A stretch of DNA of 64,000 nucleotides from Perilla frutescens (Eukaryota > Streptophyta > Magnoliopsida > Lamiales > Lamiaceae), in assembly GCA_026008535.1 (NCBI GenBank), contig BRKX01000014.1, forward strand, positions 6,385,001 through 6,449,000, read 5' to 3'. A model generated the notes under the pieces. That model made no database searches. It saw only the letters and a program-made list of their open reading frames with translations, and was not told where the DNA came from. The position numbers and the translations under genes were made by a program. Positions 35,557 to 48,391 of the stretch are shown here, one piece after another (positions within the stretch are counted from its first letter, which is position 1; every line of letters begins with the position of its first letter).

Positions 35557-35583
35557 CTAGCATATCATCCGTGCGATGCACGG
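35557..35583 (-). mobile_element. Helitron 3' terminus
   Basis: On the minus strand the sequence reads a CCGTGC-ATC-GCACGG hairpin, then 8 nt, then CTAG followed by T. Helitrons end in CTRR a short distance after a GC-rich hairpin and insert between A and T. The body would extend to higher coordinates. I could not find a convincing 5' TC end, so the element's length is unknown. Confidence 0.6.
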
Positions 35584-38500
35584 TTATTAAATATTGTATT
35601 CTATTATCATAAGATATATATATAATATAAGATATTTATCATAAATACAAAAATAATTATATCAATTAAAAATTTAAAATTATAGAAGTTATATTTTGAT
35701 TCCAAATTGTATATAGATAAATAAATATATTTGATACTAATAAAATAAATGGAAATAATTTCTTATACACGTAGTGATATATGAATTGTTATTATATTCA
35801 TCACACATTCAAATTTTTAAACGACTACATCTTTTGACCTGGAAATAACAACATAAAGTTAACTCTGATTGAAAATAGATTTCTTCATTAAAAGTCTCAT
35901 GTGAGACGTGGTACTAATTAATAAATAGACATATTGGATAGCTGATATTCCAACAATTTAGAAAAAATATATACAAAGAAAATTAAAGATGTACATTAAT
36001 AAATCATTTATAAGAAAAAAAAATCTAAAATTAATGAGTAAAAAATCCGAACATCTTCCATACATTTCCAATTATGAGGATCATTCGGTAGTAATCTCGC
36101 ATCATAGTGCACGAGAAAGCTACAATCATGGAAGGGCGTTTACCCTTGCATTTGTAAAAATATGACAGACAATATTGGAAATTTTATATAAATATCAAGT
36201 AGTAGACAAAGAATAAATTTTAAAACATCCACAACTTATTTAAAAGTAAAAAAAAGTGTTTGTATTGCAAATTTTAACCAACAAATAAGAATCTCAATCA
36301 CTTGTCTTAGTAAGAAACAATTTTTTACAAAAAATAAATAAATAAAATAAAATGAATAACCACATTCCCTCCAATAACCATAATAAACGAATTGAATTAA
36401 TTGCAAATTAAACACGAACCAAATCAATTTACATTAAATATTTATTTCCTTTCACCTAGAATTATTCATATGAGCAATTATTCTTAGTGATTCAGTACGC
36501 TCGTCGATGGTGCACATACCGATTAAACAATATTTAACCTTGGAAAGTTATTGATCGACCGATGTATATTACACCATTCGAATGGATTAATTTTTAAGGT
36601 CGTGACTTGTCCACGGCGCAACAATATTTTTCATTCTTATTTCATTTCTATATCTTATTCATATTTTAACCAATAATAAGATCCAATCATATATATTATT
36701 GATGAGAAAATTCACATTTCATGGCATAAATAATATTTTACAATTTTGCCAAATATTAATAAAAATTCACAGAGAGCTAAAATTATTAATCCAAATAACA
36801 TGAAGTCCCACCAAAATATAAATCATGAAACTGAGAAAAGTCTAGCATTTGCAAATAGCTTCCCCAACAATTAATCAATTAGTCTTTTTTTTTTTTCCTA
36901 AACAATTTGTTGATAATTAACTAATCAAATACCCACACACACTTTCCCTAATCTATTAAGGACATTCAAACATTTGAAACTCTTATGTAAAATTTTCAGA
37001 ATTCACTTAACATGACTATATATTATCCAAATTTAACTTGTAATATAAGTAAATCTTGGATTAGGAGTATATGTAGTAATTAGACTGACTAATTTGTAAT
37101 GTTGAACTTGTAGGGGTAGTTAAAATTAAAGTGAGAGAAAATGTCATAATAAGATTAACATAATTCATTTTATATATAATTTTAAAAAATAAAGAAATGA
37201 AATCCAAAATAAAAATATTTAGCTTGAAAAATAAATTAATATAATGTAGTTTTTTAATTGGTTATCATAACTTGCAACAAAAGCAATCACCTTCTTAAAA
37301 ATAATTTTTCCCCATAATTTCAATGAAAAATATATAATTTTAAGCAAAAAAATAAAATGAAATTTATGTTGGGGTTAAGATAATTATATAGAAAATAAAT
37401 ATATTCTTATGATCGAGTTTGTTTGGTTTTACGATTATTAAATATATATTTTTTTAAATATTGGTACATGTTGCATGCATCCGTAAGACATGATCGGGAA
37501 AAATTAATTTTACTATTAGATATATTATAATAATGGAACATTATTTTCTGTATTGTTTTAGCTTACAATCCACCCAATTAGTCTTAATACATCTATATGG
37601 TGAATATATATATTATACAAATTTATTTGTTGGGGTAATCCATTTTAAATGTACGACTTAATATTACAATTATGATAAATTTATAGTATAATATATCAAT
37701 GTAATCTCTCCATGTGTGTTTAACCATAAATTTTAGTGTCATTATTTAAGGGATTTTTTTTTTTTTTTTGCAACTAAGCTTATAAATATATTGAAATCAA
37801 TTATAGAATATTTAAGAAATATTGATCTAGAATTAAGAATAATTTTACATACACATAATTAGGGTATTATAAAATATTCTAAGGAAAATTGCAACTTACC
37901 TTATACAGTATATAATGAAATCAATTATCGAGTATTTAAGCAATATTTATCCGCAATTAAAAATAATTATATATACACATAATCAGATAATCATAAAATA
38001 GTCTAAAGAAAATTTTAGTCGGGTTTTATAGTATTGATTTTATGTAAATTATAACAACTACTAAATTAAATGAATAATTTATTATTAAATTAAATAATGA
38101 GATCTTTTAATACTATATAATTAATTTTTAAAACAGAAAAATCAAATAGATGGGAAGAGACGTACTTTTGTGTTTGATGTATGAAACATTGCATTACTTA
38201 ATATATATTATACAGATAAAGATTATGATACACAATTATATAGAATAGATTTAGTTTCAAATTAAGATTATGTTTTAATTCATTATTAATTAATTAAATT
38301 CTACCTAATACTATATATGTTTGTATAGATGTTAAATTAAAATGATGCGTATTATATGTGTTATTATATATTTTATGGAATCAACGACATATTTTGTTAT
38401 TGTTTCTATGATTAATTGATTTTTTATGGATTTAGGAAAACAATTATTCCCAATTGATTGCATGTTATTTATGGAAATTATTAGATATATTTTTGAAAAA

Positions 38501-39408
38501 TTGTTTACTAATAACTTATTTTGATTTCATATTAAATATTTATATATTTAGAAATATATTTTGAGCGGGAAAATTTATGATTTCTATTTTAAGCGACTAT
38601 CTTACTTTTAGATAATATATAGATGAAAATTGTAATTTGAATTGTGGCAGTATGAAATATTCATAATCGTAATATGTCCACATATATAATCGACGAGTAT
38701 ATTTAGATGTCCAATTGATAGTTTCCATTCATACATATATACCAATCAAATATCTGTTTGAAAACCCATAGTCCAATCACATGTTAAATGCTCAAGATTA
38801 TTTAAACAATTTCTGTTTGCCTCATAAAAATGAAATAGACCACTCGAAATCTCAATGTCAATAATGGAGTAGGGGTCCATAGGCATGATTGTAATTGTTT
38901 ATTTTTAACTTTAGAAATATGATCTGAAAATAAATCTATGGAGGGTGGGCAAAGTCTGCAAGATTTTCATTTTCTATTTAAACTGTTGCATTTAAATGGT
39001 AAATGATTTTATGCCCCACACGTAGATATTGAAATAATATTTTAATACTACATTCAAAAATATTCAATACTCGATTTAATTATGGGCTTAGCTAAATACT
39101 GGGCCTAAAACAAGAACTTCATATTGGGCTCTAGGAAATATTTCGACGACACCTAAAAGTTCGACTAACCCTTTTTTTAATTAAGGACTATAAATATAAT
39201 TGTTCGAATTTAAACAATTTATATCATTAATTAGTAGTAAGATATGTTAAAATTAAAGTTTAGGCACATATCAACCAATAAATTTATGCATGCTAATTTT
39301 TTTAGAGAAAACTACTAGGTTGATGGACCAATCTGAAAACCGAAGATTTAAGATAAAAATAATAATTATAGCTCGATAAAAATTTATGTGTTAATGGATA
39401 CAACTATT
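35584..39408. other. Long AT-rich gene-free stretch
   Basis: About 3.8 kb with no reading frame of interest. Part may be the body of the Helitron whose 3' end is at 35557. Two segments near 37785-37880 and 37915-38000 are diverged direct repeats (a TATTGAAATCAATTATAGA-like phrase followed by ATTTAAG and ACACATAAT). Confidence 0.5.
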
Positions 39409-39469
39409 CAAAATCAAAATAGTAAATGCTTTTTTAGCCAACTTGTATAACTCATACTTTTTTATTCAA

Positions 39470-39600
39470 ACTTTTTGTCATTCTCTAAAATACCCTTACT
39501 AAATGTGAGCCCAGTCAACAATTTTGTCTCCATTCCTTTTTTGTCATTCTCTAAAATACCCTTACTAAATGTGGGCCCAGTCAACAACTTGTATTGTGTT
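39470..39600. repeat. 66-bp direct duplication in the MULE left end
   Basis: TTTTTGTCATTCTCTAAAAT through CCCAGTCAACAA occurs twice, offset by 66 bp, with one A/G difference. Confidence 0.93.
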
Positions 39601-39694
39601 GTCGAATTTAAATCTGTAATATGTTCGTATGTTGGGAAATCGGTGGAATAATGTGGATTTGAATTCATGAATTGTTGGTGTGAATCTGGAATTT

Positions 39695-39950
39695 TGACAG
39701 TTATCGTGAGATAATTTTCTCACGAAAACGTTCTCGGGACAAAATATATACACGAAATTATATTTCGTGTCTAAATATGTTCACGAGATTTGTTATCGTG
39801 TAAATTATTGTCACGAAATATATATTAATAAAAAATAAAACAATAGTTTTCGTGTAAATATATTAACATGAAATAAGATATCGTGTAAATATATTATCAC
39901 GAGAACTCATTTCGTGAGAATATATATACACGAGAACATTCTGTGAGTAT
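39695..39950. repeat. Left palindrome array of the MULE
   Basis: Words ATTTCGTG, CACGAAAT, TATCGTGT and CACGAGA alternate every 15-25 bp, forming nested imperfect inverted repeats. The transposase reading frame runs directly into this array where its C-terminal zinc-finger region would be expected. Confidence 0.85.
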
Positions 39951-39954
39951 GTGA

Positions 39955-41813
39955 TCTCTCGACACTGTCTTCGCACATCTCTCATCGAACCACTTCTCTA
40001 TCACATCCTTAACAACCTCAATGGGAGAACATATGGGCAATCTTCTAGCCTACAACAAACGAGCATTAAAACATTCGACCGCATTTGATGTCATGAAACT
40101 GTAACGACGTGAAGGACATTGTGACCATGCCCAACGATGTACCCCTATACTCAGCAATGTATTGTAAACTTCTTTTTGGCTTGAGGAGATCATCGATAGA
40201 TATTTCAGAAACTTTTCTTCTCTATATGCAAATGCAATACTTTTAAACATAGAAATCACATGACGACCTGCTCGAATTAGATTCTTCGCTATGTGGTAAT
40301 AGCACAATCCTGGACCGCTGTAGGATACACTGTATTAACAGCATTCTTGATGCTTACATGTTAGTCCGAAACTATCACCAAATCATCACGATCTCCAAAA
40401 GCCCTCTTAAACCGCTCCATGAACCATGTCCAGGCTGCATCATTCTCAATAGGACCCACACCAATGACAAGAGGGAAGCACTACTCATTACCGTCTTTCG
40501 TCACAGTGACGAAAAGAATACCCTTGGTCTTCCCCTTCAAAGGAGTGCCGTCAATGGCGATAACTGGACGTATATATACGCTGAATGCTGCTCTACAAAT
40601 TCCTAGAGCAACAAACGTGTACATGAAACAATCATCATCATCAGTCTCCAAATCATAAACTGTATCGGGATTGGACCTCTTCAACATCTCCAAATATGCA
40701 GGCAACACCGCGAAAAGACTGATCATGAGAACCGTAGACCATTTCTATTGCGAGATTCCTAGCCTACAATGCAACACTGTACTCAACCTCAATGCCATAC
40801 TCCCTCAATATCTCAGCTACCATTGCTCTCGGCTTCAGGATAGAATCCTCATCTAGGATTCTCTTCCTAAATAAATCAGCAATAACCCGAGACGATAACT
40901 TTCGTGGCGCATTACGTGTCAGGTCCAACCGACACATATGATTATCCTCTAATTTAGTCACCATCCACAAGCCACCCTTAGAACTTGCCACTAATTTGAA
41001 CGGGCAGGTCTCATTTTGTTTGCAAATAGCTGTTAGTCGACTCTTGCTGGATCGAGAGACCATATATTCCACTTGACGCTGCATATGCCACTTTTCAACA
41101 GCAATTACCAAATCTTTCTTCTCCAAGAAAGTCTTTTCCACGGCTATCGCATCAACATCTGTCGTGGATGGGTCATCATGTACCACTGCTAGTGCATCGT
41201 CAACATGGGCCACAAGAATAGACCAATGTCCCAAGGGAGGAAACTCTGCATTCGGAGCTTCAACATCAGGAGCAACATCCTCAGATGAGAAGTTGTGAGG
41301 TTCACCATGCTGGGGAATATTGATAAACTCATCAAGACGCCCTGGCTCGCGAATCCATTCACAAAATTCGGTAATTTACTTACGCCGAACTTCACTCTCA
41401 TAATTCTCATCGTCGTCATCATCATCATCATCATCCCAAGACAAATCATCAACACTATCATCTCCAATTGGTTCGTCGTTATCATCATTTGGCGGCACTC
41501 CACTTGGAGTTTGCTGAATTGATTTCTCAGTAACGTATACAACTGATTCATCTTGCTTCTGGACTAAATGAGCTAAATCAACATCCGTTTTCAGGAGTCC
41601 TTTTAGTGTTCTCCTTGTCAATGACCTCGTCAAATAACTCAGTGTATAACTAACACTTGTTGGAGATGTTTCCATAAAATCGTGAATTTCTTCAACCAAT
41701 TTATCACGAGATAAATTGTCAAATGGGAGGTGCACGAGCTGATCTTCACCATCCACATACTCAGATCTCTCTCATCTACAGCTATGTCGGACAACAATAC
41801 GTTGCCAAGCCAT
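39955..41813 (-). pseudogene. MURA-like transposase remnant
   Basis: The start codon is at 41813, right after a TTGCAG acceptor-like site; the 14th codon is a stop. Several frameshifts follow. Recognisable parts in order are an acidic Asp run (about 41400), the CX..C..H.C DNA-binding finger (CKQNETCPFKL...HMC), the DDE domain with AIDGTPLKGKTKG (first catalytic Asp), the FGDRDDLVIVSD segment (second Asp, followed at once by an in-frame stop), and the RRYSFMTSNAVECFNA block. The C-terminal SWIM finger is missing, replaced by the palindrome array. No intact protein can be made. Confidence 0.9.
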
Positions 41814-41859
41814 CTGCAAATCAACAATAAACAGTAATTAAAGTAATTTAAAAAATAAA

Positions 41860-42190
41860 TACTCTCATGACAATATTGTCACAGAAGCATAGAATTCGTG
41901 ACAATATTGTCACGGTTCAGGTGGCCTCGTGACAATATTATCACGAATTCTGTGATCTCGTGACAATATTGTTACGAAATGACGACTCTTGCACTATTTA
42001 AAAAAAATGTCACGAAATGAATACATTTTGTGAGAATATATTGTCACGAAATGTATTCTTTTCGTGACAATAATTTTTTAGCCACGAGATGTTCTCTTAT
42101 CGTGACAATATTGTCACAGTTCATATATTTCGTGACTATATTATCACGAAATCTATGAACCGTGACAATATTGTCACAAGAACACTGTAT
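41860..42190. repeat. Right palindrome array of the MULE
   Basis: At least six copies of CGTGACAATATTGTCACG or a close variant; the one at 41897-41914 is a perfect 18-bp palindrome. Others are near 41865, 41933, 41957, 42099 and 42160, mixed with CACGAAATG words. The array lies upstream of the transposase start. Confidence 0.92.
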
Positions 42191-42795
42191 ATCCGAAAAA
42201 AATTTCGATGCTACTAATCTTTACAAAACATCAAAATATTCAACTTCACGTAAATCTACCACAAAATATCTTAATCTACAACAATTTATGCATATAGGAT
42301 CATTAAAAATTACAAAAACAAACATCTTATAACTTGAATAACTATTAAACATATCTATTATGACATTAACATAAATTGCGGATAAATTACTTAAAATTTT
42401 AAAAGGACTTTAAACCCGACTAATTCGAACAACTTGACAGTTACAAAAATTAAAAAACTAACCTCAAATTTCTTGGTTATGTGTTGTTGTTTCTCCAACA
42501 ATATTTTGTAAAATGGGCGTGACTTCTTCAAAAATAGCGTGTTGTTTCTTGGATGTGTGTTTTTGTTTCTTAGATTAAACGCATGCACCTACAATCCAAC
42601 TACCACAATTTAATTCCCAAATTTTCATTTTTTTTTAAAAAAATTACCACACATGCTTCTTTTAATTAATGAGAAAAGAAATGGAAATTGTTCAAATGAG
42701 ACAAAAAGGGTATATAAGACTTTTACACCACTTTTTGAATAGAAAAACATGACTTGTCAATTTTGCCTAGAAAAGCATTTGCTATTTTGAATTTG

Positions 42796-43384
42796 ACTAC
42801 TTTAATTTTTAACTCAAAATTTATTCTGAATAGACCCGAACTGAATAACCCGATGGGTATATACATTTTAGTTCCATTCCTTCTTTTTTTCCTTTCCAAA
42901 AAGAAAAAGAAATATCACTTTTTTATCTTTTTTGTAATGAACACATTTTTATCTTTAATTTCACAACAATTCTTCTTGTAGATACGTAAGTCTTGTTACT
43001 AGACTAAACTTCCATTTTTTTATAGATCATTTAAATCATGAACTTTACGTAATTATGTAATTTCAATACAGACTTTAAAACATTTTAATAATAATTCAAA
43101 ATTTTGATTTCTAGCGAAATAGGCACATTCAAAATTTTTAACCTTCGAATTCAACACATAATTACTCATTTTTCATATTATATGGAAGGATTGAAGTTGT
43201 TGAAAATCAAATTTGTATTGAAATTTAGTGATTTTGTAAATGGTTGAAATTTTGTTGAAATTTAATTTGTAAATTTACTAAAAAATTATGATTTGAATGA
43301 CAATCAACCTAATAAAAATAATATTTTTAAATAAGTCGGTCTCTCTATATATAATATTCTATTTATTATTTATTTTATATACAA

Positions 43385-43410
<26 letters not shown>
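42796..43410. other. SLU7 upstream region
   Basis: AT-rich. Around 43040-43280 is a decayed repeat related in phrase to the 24.6-kb MITE family. A TA microsatellite spans about 43384-43409. Confidence 0.55.
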
Positions 43411-43416
<6 letters not shown>

Positions 43417-43418
43417 AA
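43411..43418 (+). promoter_or_regulatory. TATA box of SLU7
   Basis: TATATAAAC follows the TA microsatellite and precedes a T/C-rich leader, about 130 bp before the ATG. Confidence 0.5.
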
Positions 43419-43543
43419 CCTTTTTTCTCTTTCCCTCTCTTCTCATCGTTAAGCAGTTCTAAAATCCACATATTCTCCTTCTTCATCTCGCAGCTAGGGT
43501 TCGCTAATTTAATCGGAAAAAATCCCAATTCGCTCTGTAAACC

Positions 43544-46500
43544 ATGGCGACTGCGTCAGGTACTTCCTGCACTTTTCAATTTAAATTCTTCATCGTGGCA
43601 TGATTTTTCTGTCGCTGCAACTTTTTCGTTACATCGATCGATTGTTTCCCCATCTTTTGCAATTCGACTGCTTGGTGATTTAATTGGAAATAAATGATAT
43701 TGAGCATTTCAAAATTTTCTTTTCTGTCCTCTAATTTCGATCAAGTTCATGCCTTTCGCGGCCCGAGCGATTGTTCCGTCAATTATTGGGGCATCTCGAT
43801 TTGCACTCTGCATAATTATTGAATTTCCAGTTTAATTTTTTTTAATCATATTTTTGTTTGTTTTTACTAATTGGAGTGATTGTTAATGTGAACTGTTTGG
43901 GGTTTTTGTGATCATAGTGGCCTTTAAATCAAGGGAGGATCATAGGAAACAGCTTGAATTAGAAGAGGCACGGAAGGCTGGGCTTGCGCCAGCTGAAGTG
44001 GATGAAGATGGAAAGGAAATTAATCCTCACATTCCACAGTATATGTCTTCAGCGCCTTGGTATCTTAATGCGGACAGACCGGTATGTTGTGCAGTTATAT
44101 TTATTGCCTTATTTTGTCTTATTGGGCATAGTGAATGTTTAGCCTAGAGATATAGAGTGCTCATTGTTTAGCCTAGAGATATAGAGTGCTCATTGTTCAG
44201 CCTGTTGGTGATTTTCAGAGTTTGAAACATCAAAGGAAATGGAAGGCGGATCCAAATTATACTGATTCATGGTACAGTAGAGGTACAAAGACGTTTCAAG
44301 CTGACAAATTCAGGAAGGGCTCTTGTGAAAAGTAAGTAACACCCATTGTCTGTATGCATTCTTTAAGATAGAAATTGAAAGGATTAATATCATCTGGTTA
44401 TTATGTATTATGTTGGCTTAGGGCTTGGAAGGTCCAACTTATGTATAATCATTGATGCTTGAATATTTTTTGTTCTAATATATTCCATTCTGTCACAATG
44501 CGCACAGGAGGTTTTGGGTGTATGAAAAAAAAATCAAACTACCCTCTCTCCAGTTAGTTCTTAAGTGTTAGAAGGCACTATTTTAGGTTTAGTTTTTGCT
44601 CATCGACATCTGTTACTCTTATGTGATATCTTATTTTCCATTCGGTACCATGTAGATATGCTTGGCATACATGCAGGAATTTACATGATACATGAAGTTA
44701 TTGAATAAATGTGAATATGTGATACATTTGTATCCACTTTGCCTTGAGCATGTTCAACTTTTTGGTTGTAAATATCACCAGGTCATTTTTAGACTTAGGT
44801 ACTATAGATAGGAAGATAAACATATGTTAGCTGTTTTGGTGATTATAATAGGGGGAGAATGTGCATGTACGAGTTTAATTGTGTTTGTGATTATCTTTTC
44901 AATACAAATTGAAGGGTATGGTATTGGCTCTAAACTTGCATGCTTGCTGCAGCTGCGGAGCTATGACACATGACAAGAAGTCTTGCGTGGAAAGGCCCCG
45001 CAAAATGGGAGCCAAATGGACAGGAAAGAATATTGCTCCAGATGAGAAAATAGAGACCTTTGAGCTCAATTATGATGGGAAGCGAGACCGATGGAATGGA
45101 TACGATGCTGCATCTTATAAATATGTGATTCAGAGGTATGAAGCCAGGGATGAAGCAAGAAGCAAACATTTGAAGGACCAACAGCTTAAAAAGTTGGAGG
45201 AGAAAAATAATAATCAAAATGAAGAAGATGTTGTTAGTGATGACGAAGAGGATAATGAAGACTCCCTGAAAGTTGACGAGGCCAAGGTTGATGAGAGCAA
45301 ACAAATGGACTTCGCAAAGGTTGAGAAGCGTGTGCGTACTACAGGTGGTGGTAGCACTGGAACTGTCAGGTATTCTTTCTGTCTACCATCACTTTTATGC
45401 ATTTTTGCCTAAAGAATGGTTGTCATCTTATGGTAGTGGTTATACTGAGACATATTTGCTCCCACATTAATCTTGATGATGGTGATACTAGAATTTCTTT
45501 AGAATAATGGTTTTCAAGCACTTAGAGGGGTTGAAAATTGAAATTATACCTAATTATTCTCCTCTTGTGACCAGGAATTTACGTATTCGCGAGGATACTG
45601 CAAAATATCTTCTTAATCTTGATGTTAACTCTGCCCACTATGACCCCAAAACCCGTTCTATGCGTGAGGATCCTCTACCAGACATGGATCCAAATGAGAA
45701 GTTCTATGCTGTAAGTGCACATTCTTTGCTACCTTCTTGTGTTATCTTGCTTATACAATTTGCCAGCTGATTTGTTGTGCAAAAATTATAGGGAGACAAC
45801 CAGAACAGAGTTAGCGGTCAAGCTTTGGAGTTCAAGCAGCTGAATATTCATGCTTGGGAAGCATTTGATAAGGGTCATGATGTTCATATGCAAGCTGCTC
45901 CCTCACAAGCTGAATTGCTTTATAAAAATTTCAAGATCAACAAGGAATCATTGAAATCTCACACTAAAGACAAAATCATGGAGAAATACGGTAATGCTGC
46001 TGCTGATGAAGTACTTCCACGAGAACTTTTGCTCGGGCAAAGTGAGCGAGAGGTTGAATATGATCGTGCTGGTAGGATTATAAAAGGCCAGGTATGGACC
46101 AACTTCATATCTCTTTGATGATATGCCATTGCCATGTTGCTTTTACAGTTCTCTCTGACATTCCAGTTGTTGAAATCTCTTATTTTGTATGTTGATTTAA
46201 TGCAGAGTGCTCATTTTCTCTACTTTTCTCTTAGTCTAGGTTTAGGAGTAGGGCATAGGTGAAATGTCTCTGTCACACCTGACTGCACTCCCAACTCCCA
46301 AAATGCTGTCGTTTCATGCTATTCTTGGAATTATTTGTGTTCTATTTTTACTGGGTTGGTGGTCTAGTGTGTTTTTCCTGTCATATTCTGCTTCTGCCTT
46401 CATTGCTGTGATATTTGATTACTAGAATTGTGTCTGGTCATTGATGTTATTTTGGTTGAGTTCCACTTGTATTTCTGTTTCATAAAGAATTCAACTTATT

Positions 46501-47915
46501 GTGGATGTATCTCAAGATTTTCTGATAACCACCAAGCATTTGGTAAGCGGACAGATATTATGAGACTTGTGTGTGTTTAGTCTAGAGGAAAAGTTATTTC
46601 CATTTATGTACCTTTCTCGGCAGACATCTTATGAATAAAAATGACCCGTTGATTGCATATGATATTTTCAGGAGACAGCTCTTCCGAAGAGCAAGTACGA
46701 AGAAGATGTTCACGTAAACAACCACACGAGCGTTTGGGGTTCATGGTGGAAAGACCATCAATGGGGTTACAAATGTTGCCACCAGACAGTTAGGAACAGT
46801 TATTGTACTGGTACTGCTGGTATTGAGGCAGCTGAAGCTTCAGCAGAACTTATGAAAGCTAATATAGCTCGGAAGGAGGCTGCTGAAGGTAATGACTTAT
46901 ACTTAATTACTGCATAAAGTGAAAATTATTGGAGATTATAAGGTTAAATATTGAAACTTGTCATGATCTGATATATATAGTAATACGTTTTGAAGCATGC
47001 TCAAAGTAACTTTTCTATAGAGATCTTTAGTTATCTTTTGGTTTTTTTTTTTAAAAATAAAAATTAATGTCTTCTTCAGTGTTTAATGTGATGGACACCT
47101 AAAATTTGTGTAAACATCATCATTTAAATTGATTAGTTATTTTGATGGTTTATATTAGCACTTTATTTAATTTAAATGTTATTTCAGATTAAATCACTAT
47201 TACATGCTGGAAAAAAAGTTTGTTTCCACCATTTTAGTATCAAGCAAGGATATAGTTGGACAACTTTATTAATCCACCTTTATCCATCAAAGTAACACAA
47301 GGCTGTATAAGCATGTAGATATGCTTAGTATTTGGGTTTATTTTTGAAAGCAGATGCACCTGCACCAGCAGAGGAGAAAAAACTTGCTACGTGGGGATCT
47401 GAAGTGCCTGAGGACCTGGTTCTAGATCAGGATAGACTTGCTGAATCACTTCAGAAGGTGAATTCTCCAACTCAATTTTGTCCTGTAACAGTCCTGTCTA
47501 TTTTGGTTGGTTATTATGGTCTTCTATTAGCTGGTTTAGCTGGTTTCCTTCAGCGATGGTTGGAACTTTATTCTTATTATAATAGATATGATTTATCTGG
47601 ATGAAAAATATTACATCCATCGTTTGGTACCTATAATTTTTGTATTCTTATCTAAATAATATCTAAGAGTTTGTCTTCTTATCTTAGGAGGAACTAAGGA
47701 AGAGAGAAGAGAGGGATGAAAGGAAACGTAAATACAATGTGAAATGGAACGATGAGGTACGTTCACTCTCCATATGACTAACTTGCATTCTTATACAATT
47801 TTATTTTTGCTGGTTGTGACCGTTCTTTGGTTTTCAGGTCACAGCCGAAGATATGGAAGCTTACAGGATGAAGAGGGTCCACCACGACGATCCAATGAAG
47901 GATTTCCTGCATTAA
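43544..47915 (+). CDS. SLU7: Pre-mRNA splicing factor SLU7, ten coding exons
   Basis: Exons: 43544-43559, 43918-44081, 44219-44331, 44953-45369, 45575-45710, 45792-46091, 46672-46888, 47354-47457, 47688-47756 and 47838-47915. All borders are GT-AG and phases agree, giving 537 aa, close to the Arabidopsis length. SLU7 is a nuclear spliceosome factor for 3' splice-site choice in the second step. A CCHC zinc knuckle with Cys96, Cys99, His104 and Cys109 is split by the intron at codon 98. The N-terminal REDHRKQLELEEARKAGLAP block, the NPHIPQYMSSAPWYL motif, a charged Glu/Asp segment and the VWGSWWKDHQWGYKCCHQ block are typical. Intron 2 carries a 30-bp tandem duplication. No defect seen. Confidence 0.97.
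44138..44203 (+). repeat. 30-bp tandem duplication in SLU7 intron 2
   Basis: TTTAGCCTAGAGATATAGAG with its following 10 bp occurs twice in tandem, just upstream of the exon 3 acceptor. Confidence 0.9.
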
Positions 47916-48391
47916 TTAAAAGTTTGGATCCAAATTCAAACTCAATTGTGACCTGAAAGAATTGTAGTCGAAGTTACCAGTGAGGTGCTAAGGTGTCTTT
48001 AGTTCTTCGTCATACATTATGATAGGAAGTATGTGAACTGTGAGTGATCATGTCTTAGTTACACTCGTGTTGGGTGCTTTATGTAAATCAAAACGTCGAA
48101 TGTAAGCAAGCACTGTTGTTGACTTGGAATAGCTTGATACTGTAATGTTGGATACAGAGATTGAGAGTGATGTTAAGAATTGCTTTCTGTTCACAGACTG
48201 ATCTTGAAAAGTTGCATTATCAAATCTGTGAGAAGATTTTGGTAAATTGCAATTTGAGAAAAAAAAAAAAAAAAGAATCATACAATGCAGAAATTATACA
48301 TATATGCTGTCTCATTTCCTAATCTACTCTTGCATAGATACTAGCAAGAATTTATTTACATTTCCTAGATGTTACAAATGCAAAGCCAAGG
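47916..48391. other. Convergent 3' UTRs of SLU7 and the DUF761 gene
   Basis: Fewer than 480 bp separate the two stop codons. An A run at 48258-48274 lies in between. Both transcripts must end here, so overlapping tails are possible. Confidence 0.65.

Larger units (their letters stand above)
39409..42795 (-). mobile_element. Mutator-like element with decayed transposase
   Basis: The ends are inverted repeats of about 90 bp. The left runs CAAAATAGTAAATGCTTTT and onward, and the right, reversed, runs CAAAATAGCAAATGCTTTT; both continue with a TTTTT.TATTCAAA block. Flanking nonamers ACAACTATT and ACTACTTTA agree at 6 of 9 positions, at best a decayed target duplication. Inside lie a MURA-type transposase pseudogene on the minus strand, arrays of TCGTGACAATATTGTCACGA-like palindromes on both sides of it, and a 66-bp direct duplication near the left end. 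Length 3.39 kb. Confidence 0.85.

Noticed and set aside
41860..42190. CRISPR-like appearance of regularly spaced palindromes
   Set aside because: Spacers are irregular and AT-rich, the region is inside a plant transposon, and no cas-type genes exist.
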